A stretch of DNA of 53,125 bases from Candidatus Ligilactobacillus excrementigallinarum (GTDB lineage Bacteria; Bacillota; Bacilli; Lactobacillales; Lactobacillaceae): contig DXFP01000010.1 of NCBI GenBank assembly GCA_019114385.1, positions 1 through 53,125 of the forward strand. Direction: 5' to 3'. Shown one piece after another: positions 36,321 through 43,865 of the stretch. A program made the translations under genes and the position numbers. The stretch's first letter is position 1. Each line of letters begins with the position of its first letter. The notes below the pieces were generated by a model. It saw nothing but the letters and a program-made list of their open reading frames with translations. It did not search any database and was not told where the DNA came from.

Positions 36321-36857
36321 CTACTTTCCAGATGAACCAAACCCGCCCGTCCGCTTTTGAGTTGGTTGTTCCTCATCATCTGCAGTTAAAAATGGGAGAA
36401 AGATTCCTTGTCCAATCCGTTCTCCCTTTTTGATTGTATAATCGCGGACTCCGAAATTAACTAATTGAAAGAAAATTTCGCCTTCATTAGCATCATTTCC
36501 ATAATAATCAGCATCCACAATGCCCACTCCATTTGGTAAAATCAAGCCCCGCTTTAATGGAGCACTGGAGCGGTTAGCAAGCATCAAAAATTCATCAACT
36601 TGCATATACGCTTTGATTCCTGTGGGTACTAAATATGGTTTTAATACCTGTGAAGCATCCTCATAATCTTCATTAGTCAATTCTTGTTTAGTTCTTAATG
36701 CTTTAAATATTTTCACGAAGTTTAATTTCCAAATACTAGGTAAGGTAAAATCTTCTGCAGCACAAAAATCATAGCCGGCTGCATGTTTTGTTTGCCGTTT
36801 GGGTAAGGTTAAATTCTCATTTTGATAACGAGAAACAATTTCAAAACCACGTTTCAT
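36321..36857 (-). CDS. dut: dUTP diphosphatase (trimeric dUTPase)
   Basis: This hydrolyses dUTP to dUMP, keeping uracil out of DNA and feeding dTMP synthesis. The protein is 178 residues from ATG 36857. It has motif 1 HAAGYDFCAAED, motif 2 ANRSSAPLKRGL, motif 3 LPNGVGIVDADYYGND and the C-terminal arm RTGGFGSSGK, which closes the site. It is about 30 residues longer than the classic enzyme because of an insert near residues 45-75. GGAG lies 11 bases before the start. The gene precedes radA. Confidence 0.93.
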   Translation of the reverse strand: MKRGFEIVSRYQNENLTLPKRQTKHAAGYDFCAAEDFTLPSIWKLNFVKIFKALRTKQELTNEDYEDASQVLKPYLVPTGIKAYMQVDEFLMLANRSSAPLKRGLILPNGVGIVDADYYGNDANEGEIFFQLVNFGVRDYTIKKGERIGQGIFLPFLTADDEEQPTQKRTGGFGSSGK

Positions 36858-36889
36858 TTGCCCAAATTCTCCTTTCTTCTTATTTAACA

Positions 36890-36895
36890 ATCATA
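36890..36895 (-). promoter_or_regulatory. Extended -10 for dut-radA-yacL
   Basis: TGGTATGAT on the minus strand is an extended -10 element (box at 36890-36895). A weak TTATTC -35 is 18 bases upstream. Confidence 0.45.
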
Positions 36896-36935
36896 CCATT
36901 AATGGTGCGTTTTGAATAACTTTATTTCTTCTATT

Positions 36936-36945
36936 ATGCTAAAAT
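36936..36945 (+). promoter_or_regulatory. Extended -10 for rpiA-pepC
   Basis: TATGCTAAAAT contains TG-C-TAAAAT, an extended -10 with the box at 36940-36945. The -35 is poor. It is divergent from the dut promoter, 45 bases away. Confidence 0.5.
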
Positions 36946-37001
36946 TTAAGTATACCGGATTTTAGTTAAATCCACTTTAATAAATGCAAGGAGGAATCGT
37001 A

Positions 37002-37691
37002 ATGAATCAAAATGAATTAAAAAAATTAGTCGGCGAAAAATCAGTTGAATTCGTTGAAGATAACATGATTTTAGGTTTAGGAACTGGAACCACTGTGCGT
37101 TACATGGTTGATGCATTGGGAAAACGGGTCCAAGAAGAAGGTTTACATATTACTGGAGTTACAACTTCAGAACGAACAGCCCAACAAGCTAAAAGTTTAG
37201 GTATTCCTTTGAAATCAGTTGATGAAGTTGATCACATTGATTTAACAATTGATGGTGCAGACGAAATTAGTTCTGATTTTCAAGGAATCAAAGGTGGCGG
37301 TGCTGCATTATTGTTTGAAAAAATTGTTGCCATCAATTCTGATAAAGTAATGTGGATCGTTGATGAATCTAAACTTTCACCAAAATTGGGTTCATTCCCA
37401 CTTCCTGTTGAAGTCATTCCATATGGAAGTAAAAAAATCTTTGAACGTTTTGCAGAGAAAGATTTAAATCCAAAATTCAGACGCGACCCAGTTACTAAAG
37501 AATTAGTCCGGACAGATTCAAATAACTACGTAATTGATTTATATCTGCATGAAATCGATGAACCTCATTCACTTGCTGAATATTTAATTAATCAAGTTGG
37601 TGTAGTAGAACAAGGACTATTCTTAGATATGGTCGACACTGTCATTGTCGGTCGAGAAAATGGTCCTGAAGTCATTCCAGTAAACCGCTAA
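37002..37691 (+). CDS. rpiA: Ribose-5-phosphate isomerase A
   Basis: RpiA interconverts ribose-5-phosphate and ribulose-5-phosphate. The protein is 229 residues from ATG 37002, behind AAGGAGG. Motifs are [44 protein letters not shown] (catalytic Asp/Glu) and [13 protein letters not shown]. It would feed ribose from the rbs genes into the pentose phosphate or phosphoketolase pathway. It is 16 bases before pepC. Confidence 0.97.
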   Translation: MNQNELKKLVGEKSVEFVEDNMILGLGTGTTVRYMVDALGKRVQEEGLHITGVTTSERTAQQAKSLGIPLKSVDEVDHIDLTIDGADEISSDFQGIKGGGAALLFEKIVAINSDKVMWIVDESKLSPKLGSFPLPVEVIPYGSKKIFERFAEKDLNPKFRRDPVTKELVRTDSNNYVIDLYLHEIDEPHSLAEYLINQVGVVEQGLFLDMVDTVIVGRENGPEVIPVNR

Positions 37692-37707
37692 TTAAAGGAG
37701 TTTTATT

Positions 37708-39042
37708 ATGAGCAAAGAAATTAGTTTTGATCAATTAAAAAATTTTCAAGCTGACTTAGATAATTTAAAGGGACATGCAGTTACTGAACGTGCTGTTACC
37801 AAAAATGGAATTCTAGCAGTCAGCAAAGACTATCGCGCAGAAGTCAACATGGACCCAGTGTTCTCAATTGACATTGACACTGGAAAAGTAGCCGATCAAA
37901 AACGTTCTGGTCGATGCTGGATGTTTGCTGCCTTAAACACAATGCGGCACTCAATGCGTGAAAAATTAAACATGAAAGATGATTTTGAACTTTCTCAAAA
38001 TTACACTTTCTTCTGGGATAAGTTGGAAAAATCAAATTACTTCTACGAAAATGTCCTAAAAACGGCTGAATTACCTACTTCTGATCGTAAAGTGGCATGG
38101 TTAATGCAAACTCCGCAACAAGATGGCGGCCAATGGGATATGATTGTAGCCATCATTCAAAAATACGGTGTTGTTCCTCAAGCAATCATGCCTGAATCTT
38201 TCAATTCATCAAACTCAACAGAAATTAACAAGCAATTGAATCTTAAATTACGCAAGGATGCAGTTGAATTACGTGAATTAGTAAATGCCAAAGCTAGCAC
38301 GGAAGAAATTCAAAAGACAAAGGAACGAATGTTAGGTGAAGTTTACCGGATGCTTGCATATAGTTTTGGTGAACCACCTACAAGTTTTACCTTTGAATAT
38401 CGTGATCGTAACAATGACTACCACATTATTAAAGACATCACTCCACAAGATTTCTTTAATAAATATGTTGGTTGGAATTTAGATGATTACGTTTCAATTA
38501 TTAATGCACCTACAAAAGATAAGCCGTTCAATGAGATGTATACCGTTGAAATGTTAGGCAACGTCTTAGGCGGTCGTGAGGTTCGACACTTAAATGTTGA
38601 CATGGATACCTTCAGAAAAGTAGCAATCGAACAGTTAAAACATGGTGAAAGTGTTTGGTTTGGTTCTGATGTTGGTCAAGAATCAGATCGTAAAGCTGGA
38701 ATCATGGATCCTGAATTATATCATCAAGATGAACTCTTTGATGTAGATTTTTCAATGTCAAAAGCTGAACGTCTTGACTATGGCGAAAGCTTAATGACTC
38801 ATGCCATGGTATTAACAGGTGTTGATTTAGTCGATGATCAACCAACTAAATGGAAAGTTGAAAACTCTTGGGGCGATAAAGTTGGTACCAAGGGATTCTT
38901 CGTAATGAGTGATGCGTGGATGGAAGAATTCTGCTACCAAGTAGTTGTTAATAAGAAATACTTGCCAAAAGATTTACAAAAGGTACTAACTCAAAAACCC
39001 CATTTGCTTAAGCCGTGGGACCCTATGGGCAGTTTGGCTTAA
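37708..39042 (+). CDS. pepC: Aminopeptidase C (bleomycin hydrolase family)
   Basis: PepC is a cytosolic hexameric cysteine aminopeptidase that finishes peptide breakdown, complementing the POT peptide importer here. The protein is 444 residues. The papain-like triad is visible: Gln and Cys in DQKRSGRCWMF (Cys near residue 70), His in LMTHAMVLTG (near 363) and Asn in KVENSWGD (near 384). The C-terminus KPWDPMGSLA is the self-compartmentalising arm. The ribosome site is AAAGGAG. Confidence 0.97.
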   Translation: MSKEISFDQLKNFQADLDNLKGHAVTERAVTKNGILAVSKDYRAEVNMDPVFSIDIDTGKVADQKRSGRCWMFAALNTMRHSMREKLNMKDDFELSQNYTFFWDKLEKSNYFYENVLKTAELPTSDRKVAWLMQTPQQDGGQWDMIVAIIQKYGVVPQAIMPESFNSSNSTEINKQLNLKLRKDAVELRELVNAKASTEEIQKTKERMLGEVYRMLAYSFGEPPTSFTFEYRDRNNDYHIIKDITPQDFFNKYVGWNLDDYVSIINAPTKDKPFNEMYTVEMLGNVLGGREVRHLNVDMDTFRKVAIEQLKHGESVWFGSDVGQESDRKAGIMDPELYHQDELFDVDFSMSKAERLDYGESLMTHAMVLTGVDLVDDQPTKWKVENSWGDKVGTKGFFVMSDAWMEEFCYQVVVNKKYLPKDLQKVLTQKPHLLKPWDPMGSLA

Positions 39043-39088
39043 TATATTATTTCAACAAATTTAACCAAAAAATCATTGGTCAAAAACA

Positions 39089-39236
39089 TAGAGGCTGGAC
39101 TTATGTCACAGCCTCTATGTTTATAATTCGCATAATCGACCTTAAAAAACAAACAGACATGTCTGTAAGTCCAAAATCTTCCAAATTCACGTTTCGCGCA
39201 ATTTGGTTGGATTTTTCTTACAACATGTCTGTTTTT
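39089..39236. repeat. Dispersed hairpin element, copy 4 (complete)
   Basis: Short hairpin GAGGCTGG...CAGCCTC (39091-39115), linker TATAATTCGCATAATCGA (39122-39139) and long hairpin 39151-39236 (arms AAACAGACATGT and ACATGTCTGTTT). The inner helix is CCAAATT/AATTTGG, where other copies have CGAAT/ATTCG. It lies between the convergent genes pepC and gpmA. Confidence 0.88.
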
Positions 39237-39254
39237 AATCTTGACACACCCTTT

Positions 39255-39935
39255 TTAGTTTGACAGTACCTTTTTATCAAGTACATCTAAGGTCTGATCA
39301 TCAAGAGTATAAATAATTGGTTCGCCATTATATACTTCAACACCGTCAATTCCAGTATCACTAATTCTTTCCAAGTATTTTAATAATGCCCGTAATGAAC
39401 TGCCATGTGCCACTACAAGTTGATTTTTTCCTTGCTTTAATCGCGGTGCAATTTCATCTTCCCAGTATGGCAAAATTCTTTTAGATGCCATTTCCAAGCT
39501 TTCAGATAAAGGCAATAAATCATGCGGTACAGATGCATACCGGCGATCATCGTCAAATTTTTCAAGTTTAGGTGGAATTGAATAATAAGATCTGCGCCAC
39601 AATGCGACTTGTTTTTTGCCGTATTTTTCACGCGTATAATCCTTATTCAATCCCCGCAATGCACCATAATGCCGTTCATTTAAGCGCCAAGTTTTATGTT
39701 CTGGAATCCACAATTGATTAATTTCATCCAAAACAATATTGGCAGTCTTAATAACTCTTACTAACACTGAAGTATGTACATCACTAAATTGGATATTTTC
39801 TTTATTTAAGAGACGTCCAGCAGCATGTGCCTGTTCTTCACCTAATGGCGTCAACGGAACATCCGACCAGCCTGTATATTCATTTTTTTGATTAGCAATA
39901 CTTTGCCCATGACGCAGTAAAACTAACTTAACCAT
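39255..39935 (-). CDS. gpmA: 2,3-bisphosphoglycerate-dependent phosphoglycerate mutase
   Basis: This interconverts 3- and 2-phosphoglycerate in glycolysis. The protein is 226 residues. The phospho-histidine is in [11 protein letters not shown] (His near residue 9), [14 protein letters not shown] holds the catalytic Glu, and [16 protein letters not shown] gives the second His. The ribosome site is AAGGTGG and a probable promoter is at 39972-40000. Its 3' end faces pepC across a dispersed repeat. Confidence 0.95.
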   Translation of the reverse strand: MVKLVLLRHGQSIANQKNEYTGWSDVPLTPLGEEQAHAAGRLLNKENIQFSDVHTSVLVRVIKTANIVLDEINQLWIPEHKTWRLNERHYGALRGLNKDYTREKYGKKQVALWRRSYYSIPPKLEKFDDDRRYASVPHDLLPLSESLEMASKRILPYWEDEIAPRLKQGKNQLVVAHGSSLRALLKYLERISDTGIDGVEVYNGEPIIYTLDDQTLDVLDKKVLSN

Positions 39936-39971
39936 TAGTCCACCTTCTTCTGGATTTTAAAACCATTGCTA

Positions 39972-40000
39972 ATCATATCAAAATAATGCGCGACAATAAA
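39972..40000 (-). promoter_or_regulatory. Probable gpmA promoter
   Basis: -35 TTTATT (39995-40000), 17-base spacer, -10 TATGAT (39972-39977) on the minus strand. The -35 is poor. Confidence 0.45.
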
Positions 40001-40013
40001 GTCAGAAGTATTA

Positions 40014-40553
40014 TTAATTCAATCGAACCGCAAAGGATGGCCGGAAAAAGTCAATGCTGCTTTCCATCACATTTTGACCAGGTGCCGGAGCCTGAATAAA
40101 CTTACCATCTCCACATGCAATCGCTACATGATACGTGGCATTTCGATTTCCCCAGAAATATAAATCTCCTGCTTGAGCTTGGTTAATTGAAATAACTTTT
40201 CCACAATGTTCCTGTTGAGTAGTAACTCGTGGTAAGTTTTTTCCACATTGACGATACACATATTGTACAAAACCGGAACAATCAAAACCACTTGGATTAT
40301 TACCGCCCCACACGTATGGTACACCACGATATTTGCGGGCGATTTTGATAATTTGGATTTGGTTAGGTACAGTCTTTAAAATTAAATTAGCTGGAGCATC
40401 GAACTCAAATGTATTCGAAACTTTCTTTGAAATTAGTTCTCCAGTAAATTCCTGATTCAAATCATCTGTCCATTCTAAATCAGCAGCATTTACCATATTG
40501 ATTCCAAAAATCAAACCAATTATTATTGCTAAAACAAACCAAATATATTTCAT
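40014..40553 (-). CDS. Secreted NlpC/P60 peptidoglycan hydrolase
   Basis: The protein is 179 residues. A signal peptide covers residues 1-23 (MKYIWFVLAIIIGLIFGINM, then NAAD). The NlpC/P60 domain takes the last 115 or so residues: Cys in GFDCSGFVQYVY (near 98) and His in ATYHVAIACGDGKFIQAPAPGQ (near 145; 20 or so residues, given in part) are the catalytic pair. It probably cuts the D-Glu to diamino-acid bond in stem peptides. No LysM or SH3 anchor is present. It is divergent from the LCP cell-wall gene. Confidence 0.92.
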   Translation of the reverse strand: MKYIWFVLAIIIGLIFGINMVNAADLEWTDDLNQEFTGELISKKVSNTFEFDAPANLILKTVPNQIQIIKIARKYRGVPYVWGGNNPSGFDCSGFVQYVYRQCGKNLPRVTTQQEHCGKVISINQAQAGDLYFWGNRNATYHVAIACGDGKFIQAPAPGQNVMESSIDFFRPSFAVRLN

Positions 40554-40620
40554 ATTCGTTCTCCTTCCTATTTCCTATTTAATATATTCGCAATTATTTC
40601 ATAATTTTTAAATTGTTTTT

Positions 40621-40629
40621 TGGTATAAT
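40621..40629 (+). promoter_or_regulatory. Extended -10 promoter for the LCP gene
   Basis: TGGTATAAT has a perfect -10 (40624-40629) with the TG extension. The -35 is poor. The transcript would start about 75 bases before the ATG. Confidence 0.65.
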
Positions 40630-40709
40630 GCTAGAAAGATGATAAAATTAAATTTTATAAATCGAAATTAATTAAGCTAATTAACCGATAAGGAGAAACA
40701 CATTCTAAA

Positions 40710-41885
40710 ATGAATAATAATCAACACGAAGATTTTGAGAATATTCCATCAAGAACAGAAGAATATCATCATCGAAATCAAAAAAAGAGCTCATTACGCA
40801 AACGCCTATGCACCATTTTTTTGGTAGTCTTATTAATTGCCTTTTATGGAATCGGAGCATATGGTATGAGCATTTTGAATAGTGCTAAAAATGCAATTTC
40901 CCAAGCTTATTTACCAACTTCAAATTCTAAAAAAGTTTCTAAAACACTTAAAGAAAAGAAGCCTTTTTCAGTCCTATTGCTTGGAACTGATACTGGTGAT
41001 TTAGGCAGAACTTTCAAGGGAAGAACTGATACAATTATTGTGGCAACCGTTAATCCGGAAACTGAAAAAGTCACAATGACAAGTATCCCGCGTGATGCCT
41101 GTGTCCACATTGATAGTACTGGAAATACATATGACAAAATTAATTCCGCATATACATATGGTGGAGTTAAGTTAGCAGTAAAAACTGTTGAACAAACTTT
41201 AGATATTCCAATTGACTTTTACATGCTAATTAACATGGGTGGATTAACTCAGATTATCAATGACCTCGGCGGTGTTACGGTTGTTCCTCCATTAACTTTC
41301 TCATATGAAGGAGTTTCAGTAACTAAAGGAAAGAAAGTCACTTTAAACGGTGCCCAAGCACTTTCATATTCACGAATGCGTGATGATGATCCTCAAGGCG
41401 ATTATGGACGGCAAAAACGGCAAAAACAAATTATTGCCGCAATTATTAAAAAAGCAATGTCTGCTTCTTCATTTACTAAATATAATAAGACATTGCAAAA
41501 CTTAGACGGTAGTTTAAAAACTAATTTGTCATATGATGACATAATGCTAATCGAATCATATTATAAAGATGCTGGTCAACACGTTAAATCATATGTATTA
41601 CAAGGTGACAGTGAAATGTTAAGTGGTTTATCTTACCAAGTTATTCCTGCATCTGAAAAGAAAAAAGTTTCAAATCGGATTCGAAAGCAACTTGATTTAG
41701 ATGATTCAACTTATAATTTTGAAAAAGATTCTCCATTTGCATCATCTACTGAATTAGATTCTAATTACTCTGATACAACTGGTAACGAGGCAGGAACAAC
41801 TACAGATCCTGGTTATCAAACTCCAGCCCAAACTCAGGGAACCGTTGGTACTGCTGATACTGGAGTAACAGCTGGAACATATTAA
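40710..41885 (+). CDS. LytR-CpsA-Psr family glycopolymer transferase
   Basis: LCP enzymes attach teichoic acid or polysaccharide to peptidoglycan outside the cell. The protein is 391 residues. A charged N-terminal tail (1-30) is followed by a membrane helix (about residues 31-55). The LCP domain begins VLLLGTDTGDLGRTFKGRTD (about residue 91). It has the conserved Arg/Asp of GRTDTIIVATV and TSIPRD, and the substrate-loop DKINSAYTYGG. A Thr/Gly/Gln-rich disordered tail ends the protein (about 345-391). AAGGAG lies 14 bases from the ATG, rather far. It may work with TagA (49055). Confidence 0.94.
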   Translation: MNNNQHEDFENIPSRTEEYHHRNQKKSSLRKRLCTIFLVVLLIAFYGIGAYGMSILNSAKNAISQAYLPTSNSKKVSKTLKEKKPFSVLLLGTDTGDLGRTFKGRTDTIIVATVNPETEKVTMTSIPRDACVHIDSTGNTYDKINSAYTYGGVKLAVKTVEQTLDIPIDFYMLINMGGLTQIINDLGGVTVVPPLTFSYEGVSVTKGKKVTLNGAQALSYSRMRDDDPQGDYGRQKRQKQIIAAIIKKAMSASSFTKYNKTLQNLDGSLKTNLSYDDIMLIESYYKDAGQHVKSYVLQGDSEMLSGLSYQVIPASEKKKVSNRIRKQLDLDDSTYNFEKDSPFASSTELDSNYSDTTGNEAGTTTDPGYQTPAQTQGTVGTADTGVTAGTY

Positions 41886-41893
41886 TTGTAAAT

Positions 41894-41949
41894 AAAAAGG
41901 TTGCGACATATGTCCAACCTTTTTTTGTTATATCCGCATAATTATGTTC
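41894..41949. repeat. Dispersed hairpin element, copy 5 (short hairpin and linker only)
   Basis: The short hairpin AAAAGGTTG...CAACCTTTTTTT (41894-41927) terminates the LCP gene. It is followed by the linker TTATATCCGCATAATTATG (41928-41946). Where the long hairpin would be, a different hairpin (fabH terminator) stands instead. Confidence 0.82.
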
Positions 41950-41994
41950 AAAAAAGTCTCAAAATTGTCAGTTTCATTCTAACAATTTTGAGAC
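41950..41994 (-). terminator. Terminator of fabH
   Basis: On the minus strand, GTCTCAAAATTGT and ACAATTTTGAGAC form a perfect 13-bp stem (41956-41968 with 41982-41994), followed by TTTTTT. It lies 13 bases after the fabH stop. Confidence 0.92.
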
Positions 41995-42007
41995 ACTTCA
42001 TATAATT

Positions 42008-42988
42008 TTAGTAATCTGATAAATCTAATAATAAACTGCCATACACCAAACCAGCACCAAAACCAGTTAATAATGCTTTGTGCGGCCGTTTTCCTGCTGC
42101 AAGTTCTGTACTTAATGCAAGTGGAATCCCCACTGATGAAGTATTTCCAGCATAGTCAACATTTACTGCAAATTTTTCAAGCGGTATTTCCAAGCCTTCA
42201 GAAATCTTTTCAAGCAACCGCAAATTAGCTTGGTGCGGAATTACTAAATCAATTTCATCAGGTTTCAAATGATTAGTTTGCATAAATTTCTTCATATGAT
42301 TGATTACTGTTGTAGTTACAAAATTAAATACTGCAGGACCATCTTGATAGAAAGCTTTTGCCTGTGGATAATAATTCCCGGATACTTCAGTTAACGGAGC
42401 AATTCTGCCACTATTTACAGCTTCAAAATTACCATCTGTAGCTAAATCTTCAGCAAGCAGAGAATCAGTTTGATTGTCTTTTTTCTCAAGGATTACTCCT
42501 GCAGCTCCATCACCAAAGAATACAGCTGAAGTCCGATCTTTAAAATCCATCATTTTAGAATTATTTTCTACACTAATTACCATTGCTTTATTATACTGTG
42601 GACTGTGTAAAAATTTATCTGCTGTACTATATGCAAAAATAAACCCTGCACATGCTGCAGACAAATCATAGGCAAATGCATTTTTAGCTCCGATTTGCTT
42701 TTGAACTAATGCGGCCGTGGAAGGAGTTAATGCATCCGGTGAAATTGTTGACACGATAATCAAATCAATTTCATCAGCTGATAACTTGCTTTGTGATAAT
42801 AATTTTGCGGCAACCTTAGCAGCCATTTCAGATGAGTCTTCATTTATTGCATAATGTCGGGTTTTAATTCCAGTATGTGCTTGAATCCATTCATCTGAAG
42901 TATCCATAATTTGACTTAATTCATCATTAGTTACCACATGTGGTGGCAAATATGATGCACTTGCAGTCAATTTTACGCCATCTGACAT
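42008..42988 (-). CDS. fabH: 3-oxoacyl-ACP synthase III FabH
   Basis: FabH condenses acetyl-CoA with malonyl-ACP to start fatty-acid synthesis. The protein is 326 residues from ATG 42988, with GAGGTG six bases upstream. The catalytic triad is intact: Cys in LSAACAGFIF (near 114), His in VIPHQANLRLLE (near 252) and Asn in DYAGNTSSVG (near 282). It stands alone: no other fab, acp or acc genes are adjacent, although lactobacilli usually keep fabH in a fab cluster. It may be a second paralogue. Confidence 0.95.
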   Translation of the reverse strand: MSDGVKLTASASYLPPHVVTNDELSQIMDTSDEWIQAHTGIKTRHYAINEDSSEMAAKVAAKLLSQSKLSADEIDLIIVSTISPDALTPSTAALVQKQIGAKNAFAYDLSAACAGFIFAYSTADKFLHSPQYNKAMVISVENNSKMMDFKDRTSAVFFGDGAAGVILEKKDNQTDSLLAEDLATDGNFEAVNSGRIAPLTEVSGNYYPQAKAFYQDGPAVFNFVTTTVINHMKKFMQTNHLKPDEIDLVIPHQANLRLLEKISEGLEIPLEKFAVNVDYAGNTSSVGIPLALSTELAAGKRPHKALLTGFGAGLVYGSLLLDLSDY

Positions 42989-43144
42989 TTTATTCACCTC
43001 AAACTAAATTTATATTTACACAGTTATAACAAAACTATTTTAAACAATACCCTATTCACGTAATTTTTGCAATTATTCTTGCTTGAATTTGCTTAACAAA
43101 AAAGAATGTGTGACAAAACAACCTTAAGCAAAGATACTGCAATG

Positions 43145-43265
43145 AAAAAAACGAGCGAATTACTAAATATTGACTCGGAATTTTTTGAACTTGCAGATAT
43201 GCTATTATTTTGAAACTCGATTATACGGACATAAAAATAGAGGTTGGACTTTTATCACAACCTCT
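43145..43265. repeat. Dispersed hairpin element, copy 6 (decayed, reverse)
   Basis: In reverse order: a degenerate long-hairpin remnant (about 43145-43212), the linker ACTCGATTATACGGACAT (about 43215-43232) and an intact short hairpin GAGGTTGGACTTTTATCACA...CCTC (43240-43264). This is the only copy not in a convergent gap. It follows tRNA-Leu on the minus strand and may end its transcript. Apart from this, 42989-43283 holds nothing I recognise. Confidence 0.75.
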
Positions 43266-43283
43266 GCAAAACTATTTCTGATA

Positions 43284-43368
43284 TGCGGGTAAATGGATTC
43301 GAACCATCACGAGCGCAATGCTCACCAGATCCTTAGTCTGACGCGTCTGCCAATTCCGCCATACCCGC
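43284..43368 (-). tRNA. tRNA-Leu(AAG)
   Basis: An 85-base class II tRNA. Acceptor GCGGGTA/TACCCGC, the D arm GCGGAATTGGCAGACGC, a variable arm TGAGCATTGCGCTCG and the T loop GGTTCGAATCC are clear. The anticodon stem TCAGA/TCTGG encloses CTAAGGA, so the anticodon is AAG (codon CUU). A34 is rare in bacteria and would be read as inosine after TadA action. CCA is not encoded. Confidence 0.95.
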
Positions 43369-43412
43369 GACAACAGAAGTTATTATACCAGACAAATTTA
43401 ATCCACGCAAGA

Positions 43413-43865
43413 CTATTTTAATTTTTCTTCAACAATTTTCAATTTGCCGCCACAATATGCACAGCAATATTTATTAATCTTCATGCGGCGTTGTCGCGGA
43501 TATTGATGGTGACACTGAGTACATTCATAAATCACTTTTATTCCAGGACGTAAAGTAGCTGGCGAAAATCTTGATCCATTTACTTTTTGCAACAAGTCTT
43601 TAAAATCACGATTGCGGTGCTGATATCCTCTTCCTGCTAAATGTAAATGATAGTGACACAGTTCATGTTTAATCACTCCAATTAGCACCTCTTCAGAATA
43701 GTTTTGTGCAATTTTCGGGTTAATTTCAATATTATGCGATGCCAATAAATATCGTCCACCGGTCGTACGCAAACGAGAATTAAACATCGCCTGATGATTA
43801 AACTGCAAATGAAATGCATCCACTGAAATTTTTTCCACAAGTTTTTGTAATTGTTGATTATTCAT
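43413..43865 (-). CDS. SprT-like zinc metalloprotease family protein
   Basis: About 150 residues. The zinc motif HELCHYHLH (HExxH with a third His) lies near residues 64-72, and a C-terminal zinc ribbon has CTQC and CAYC (about residues 110-138). It is the SprT/YdcK-like family related to Spartan proteases, and its bacterial role is unclear. The frame opens upstream with TTG. ATG 43865 overlaps the tex stop (ATGAATAA), and ATG 43874 is an alternative. No clear ribosome site exists, so coupling to tex is likely. Confidence 0.9.
   Translation of the reverse strand: MNNQQLQKLVEKISVDAFHLQFNHQAMFNSRLRTTGGRYLLASHNIEINPKIAQNYSEEVLIGVIKHELCHYHLHLAGRGYQHRNRDFKDLLQKVNGSRFSPATLRPGIKVIYECTQCHHQYPRQRRMKINKYCCAYCGGKLKIVEEKLK

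Noticed and set aside
38259..38540. Possible overlapping antisense genes in large enzymes (for example inside pncB at 48259-48540)
   Set aside because: The long antisense frames here are Cys/His-rich shadows of the sense codons, with no ribosome sites.
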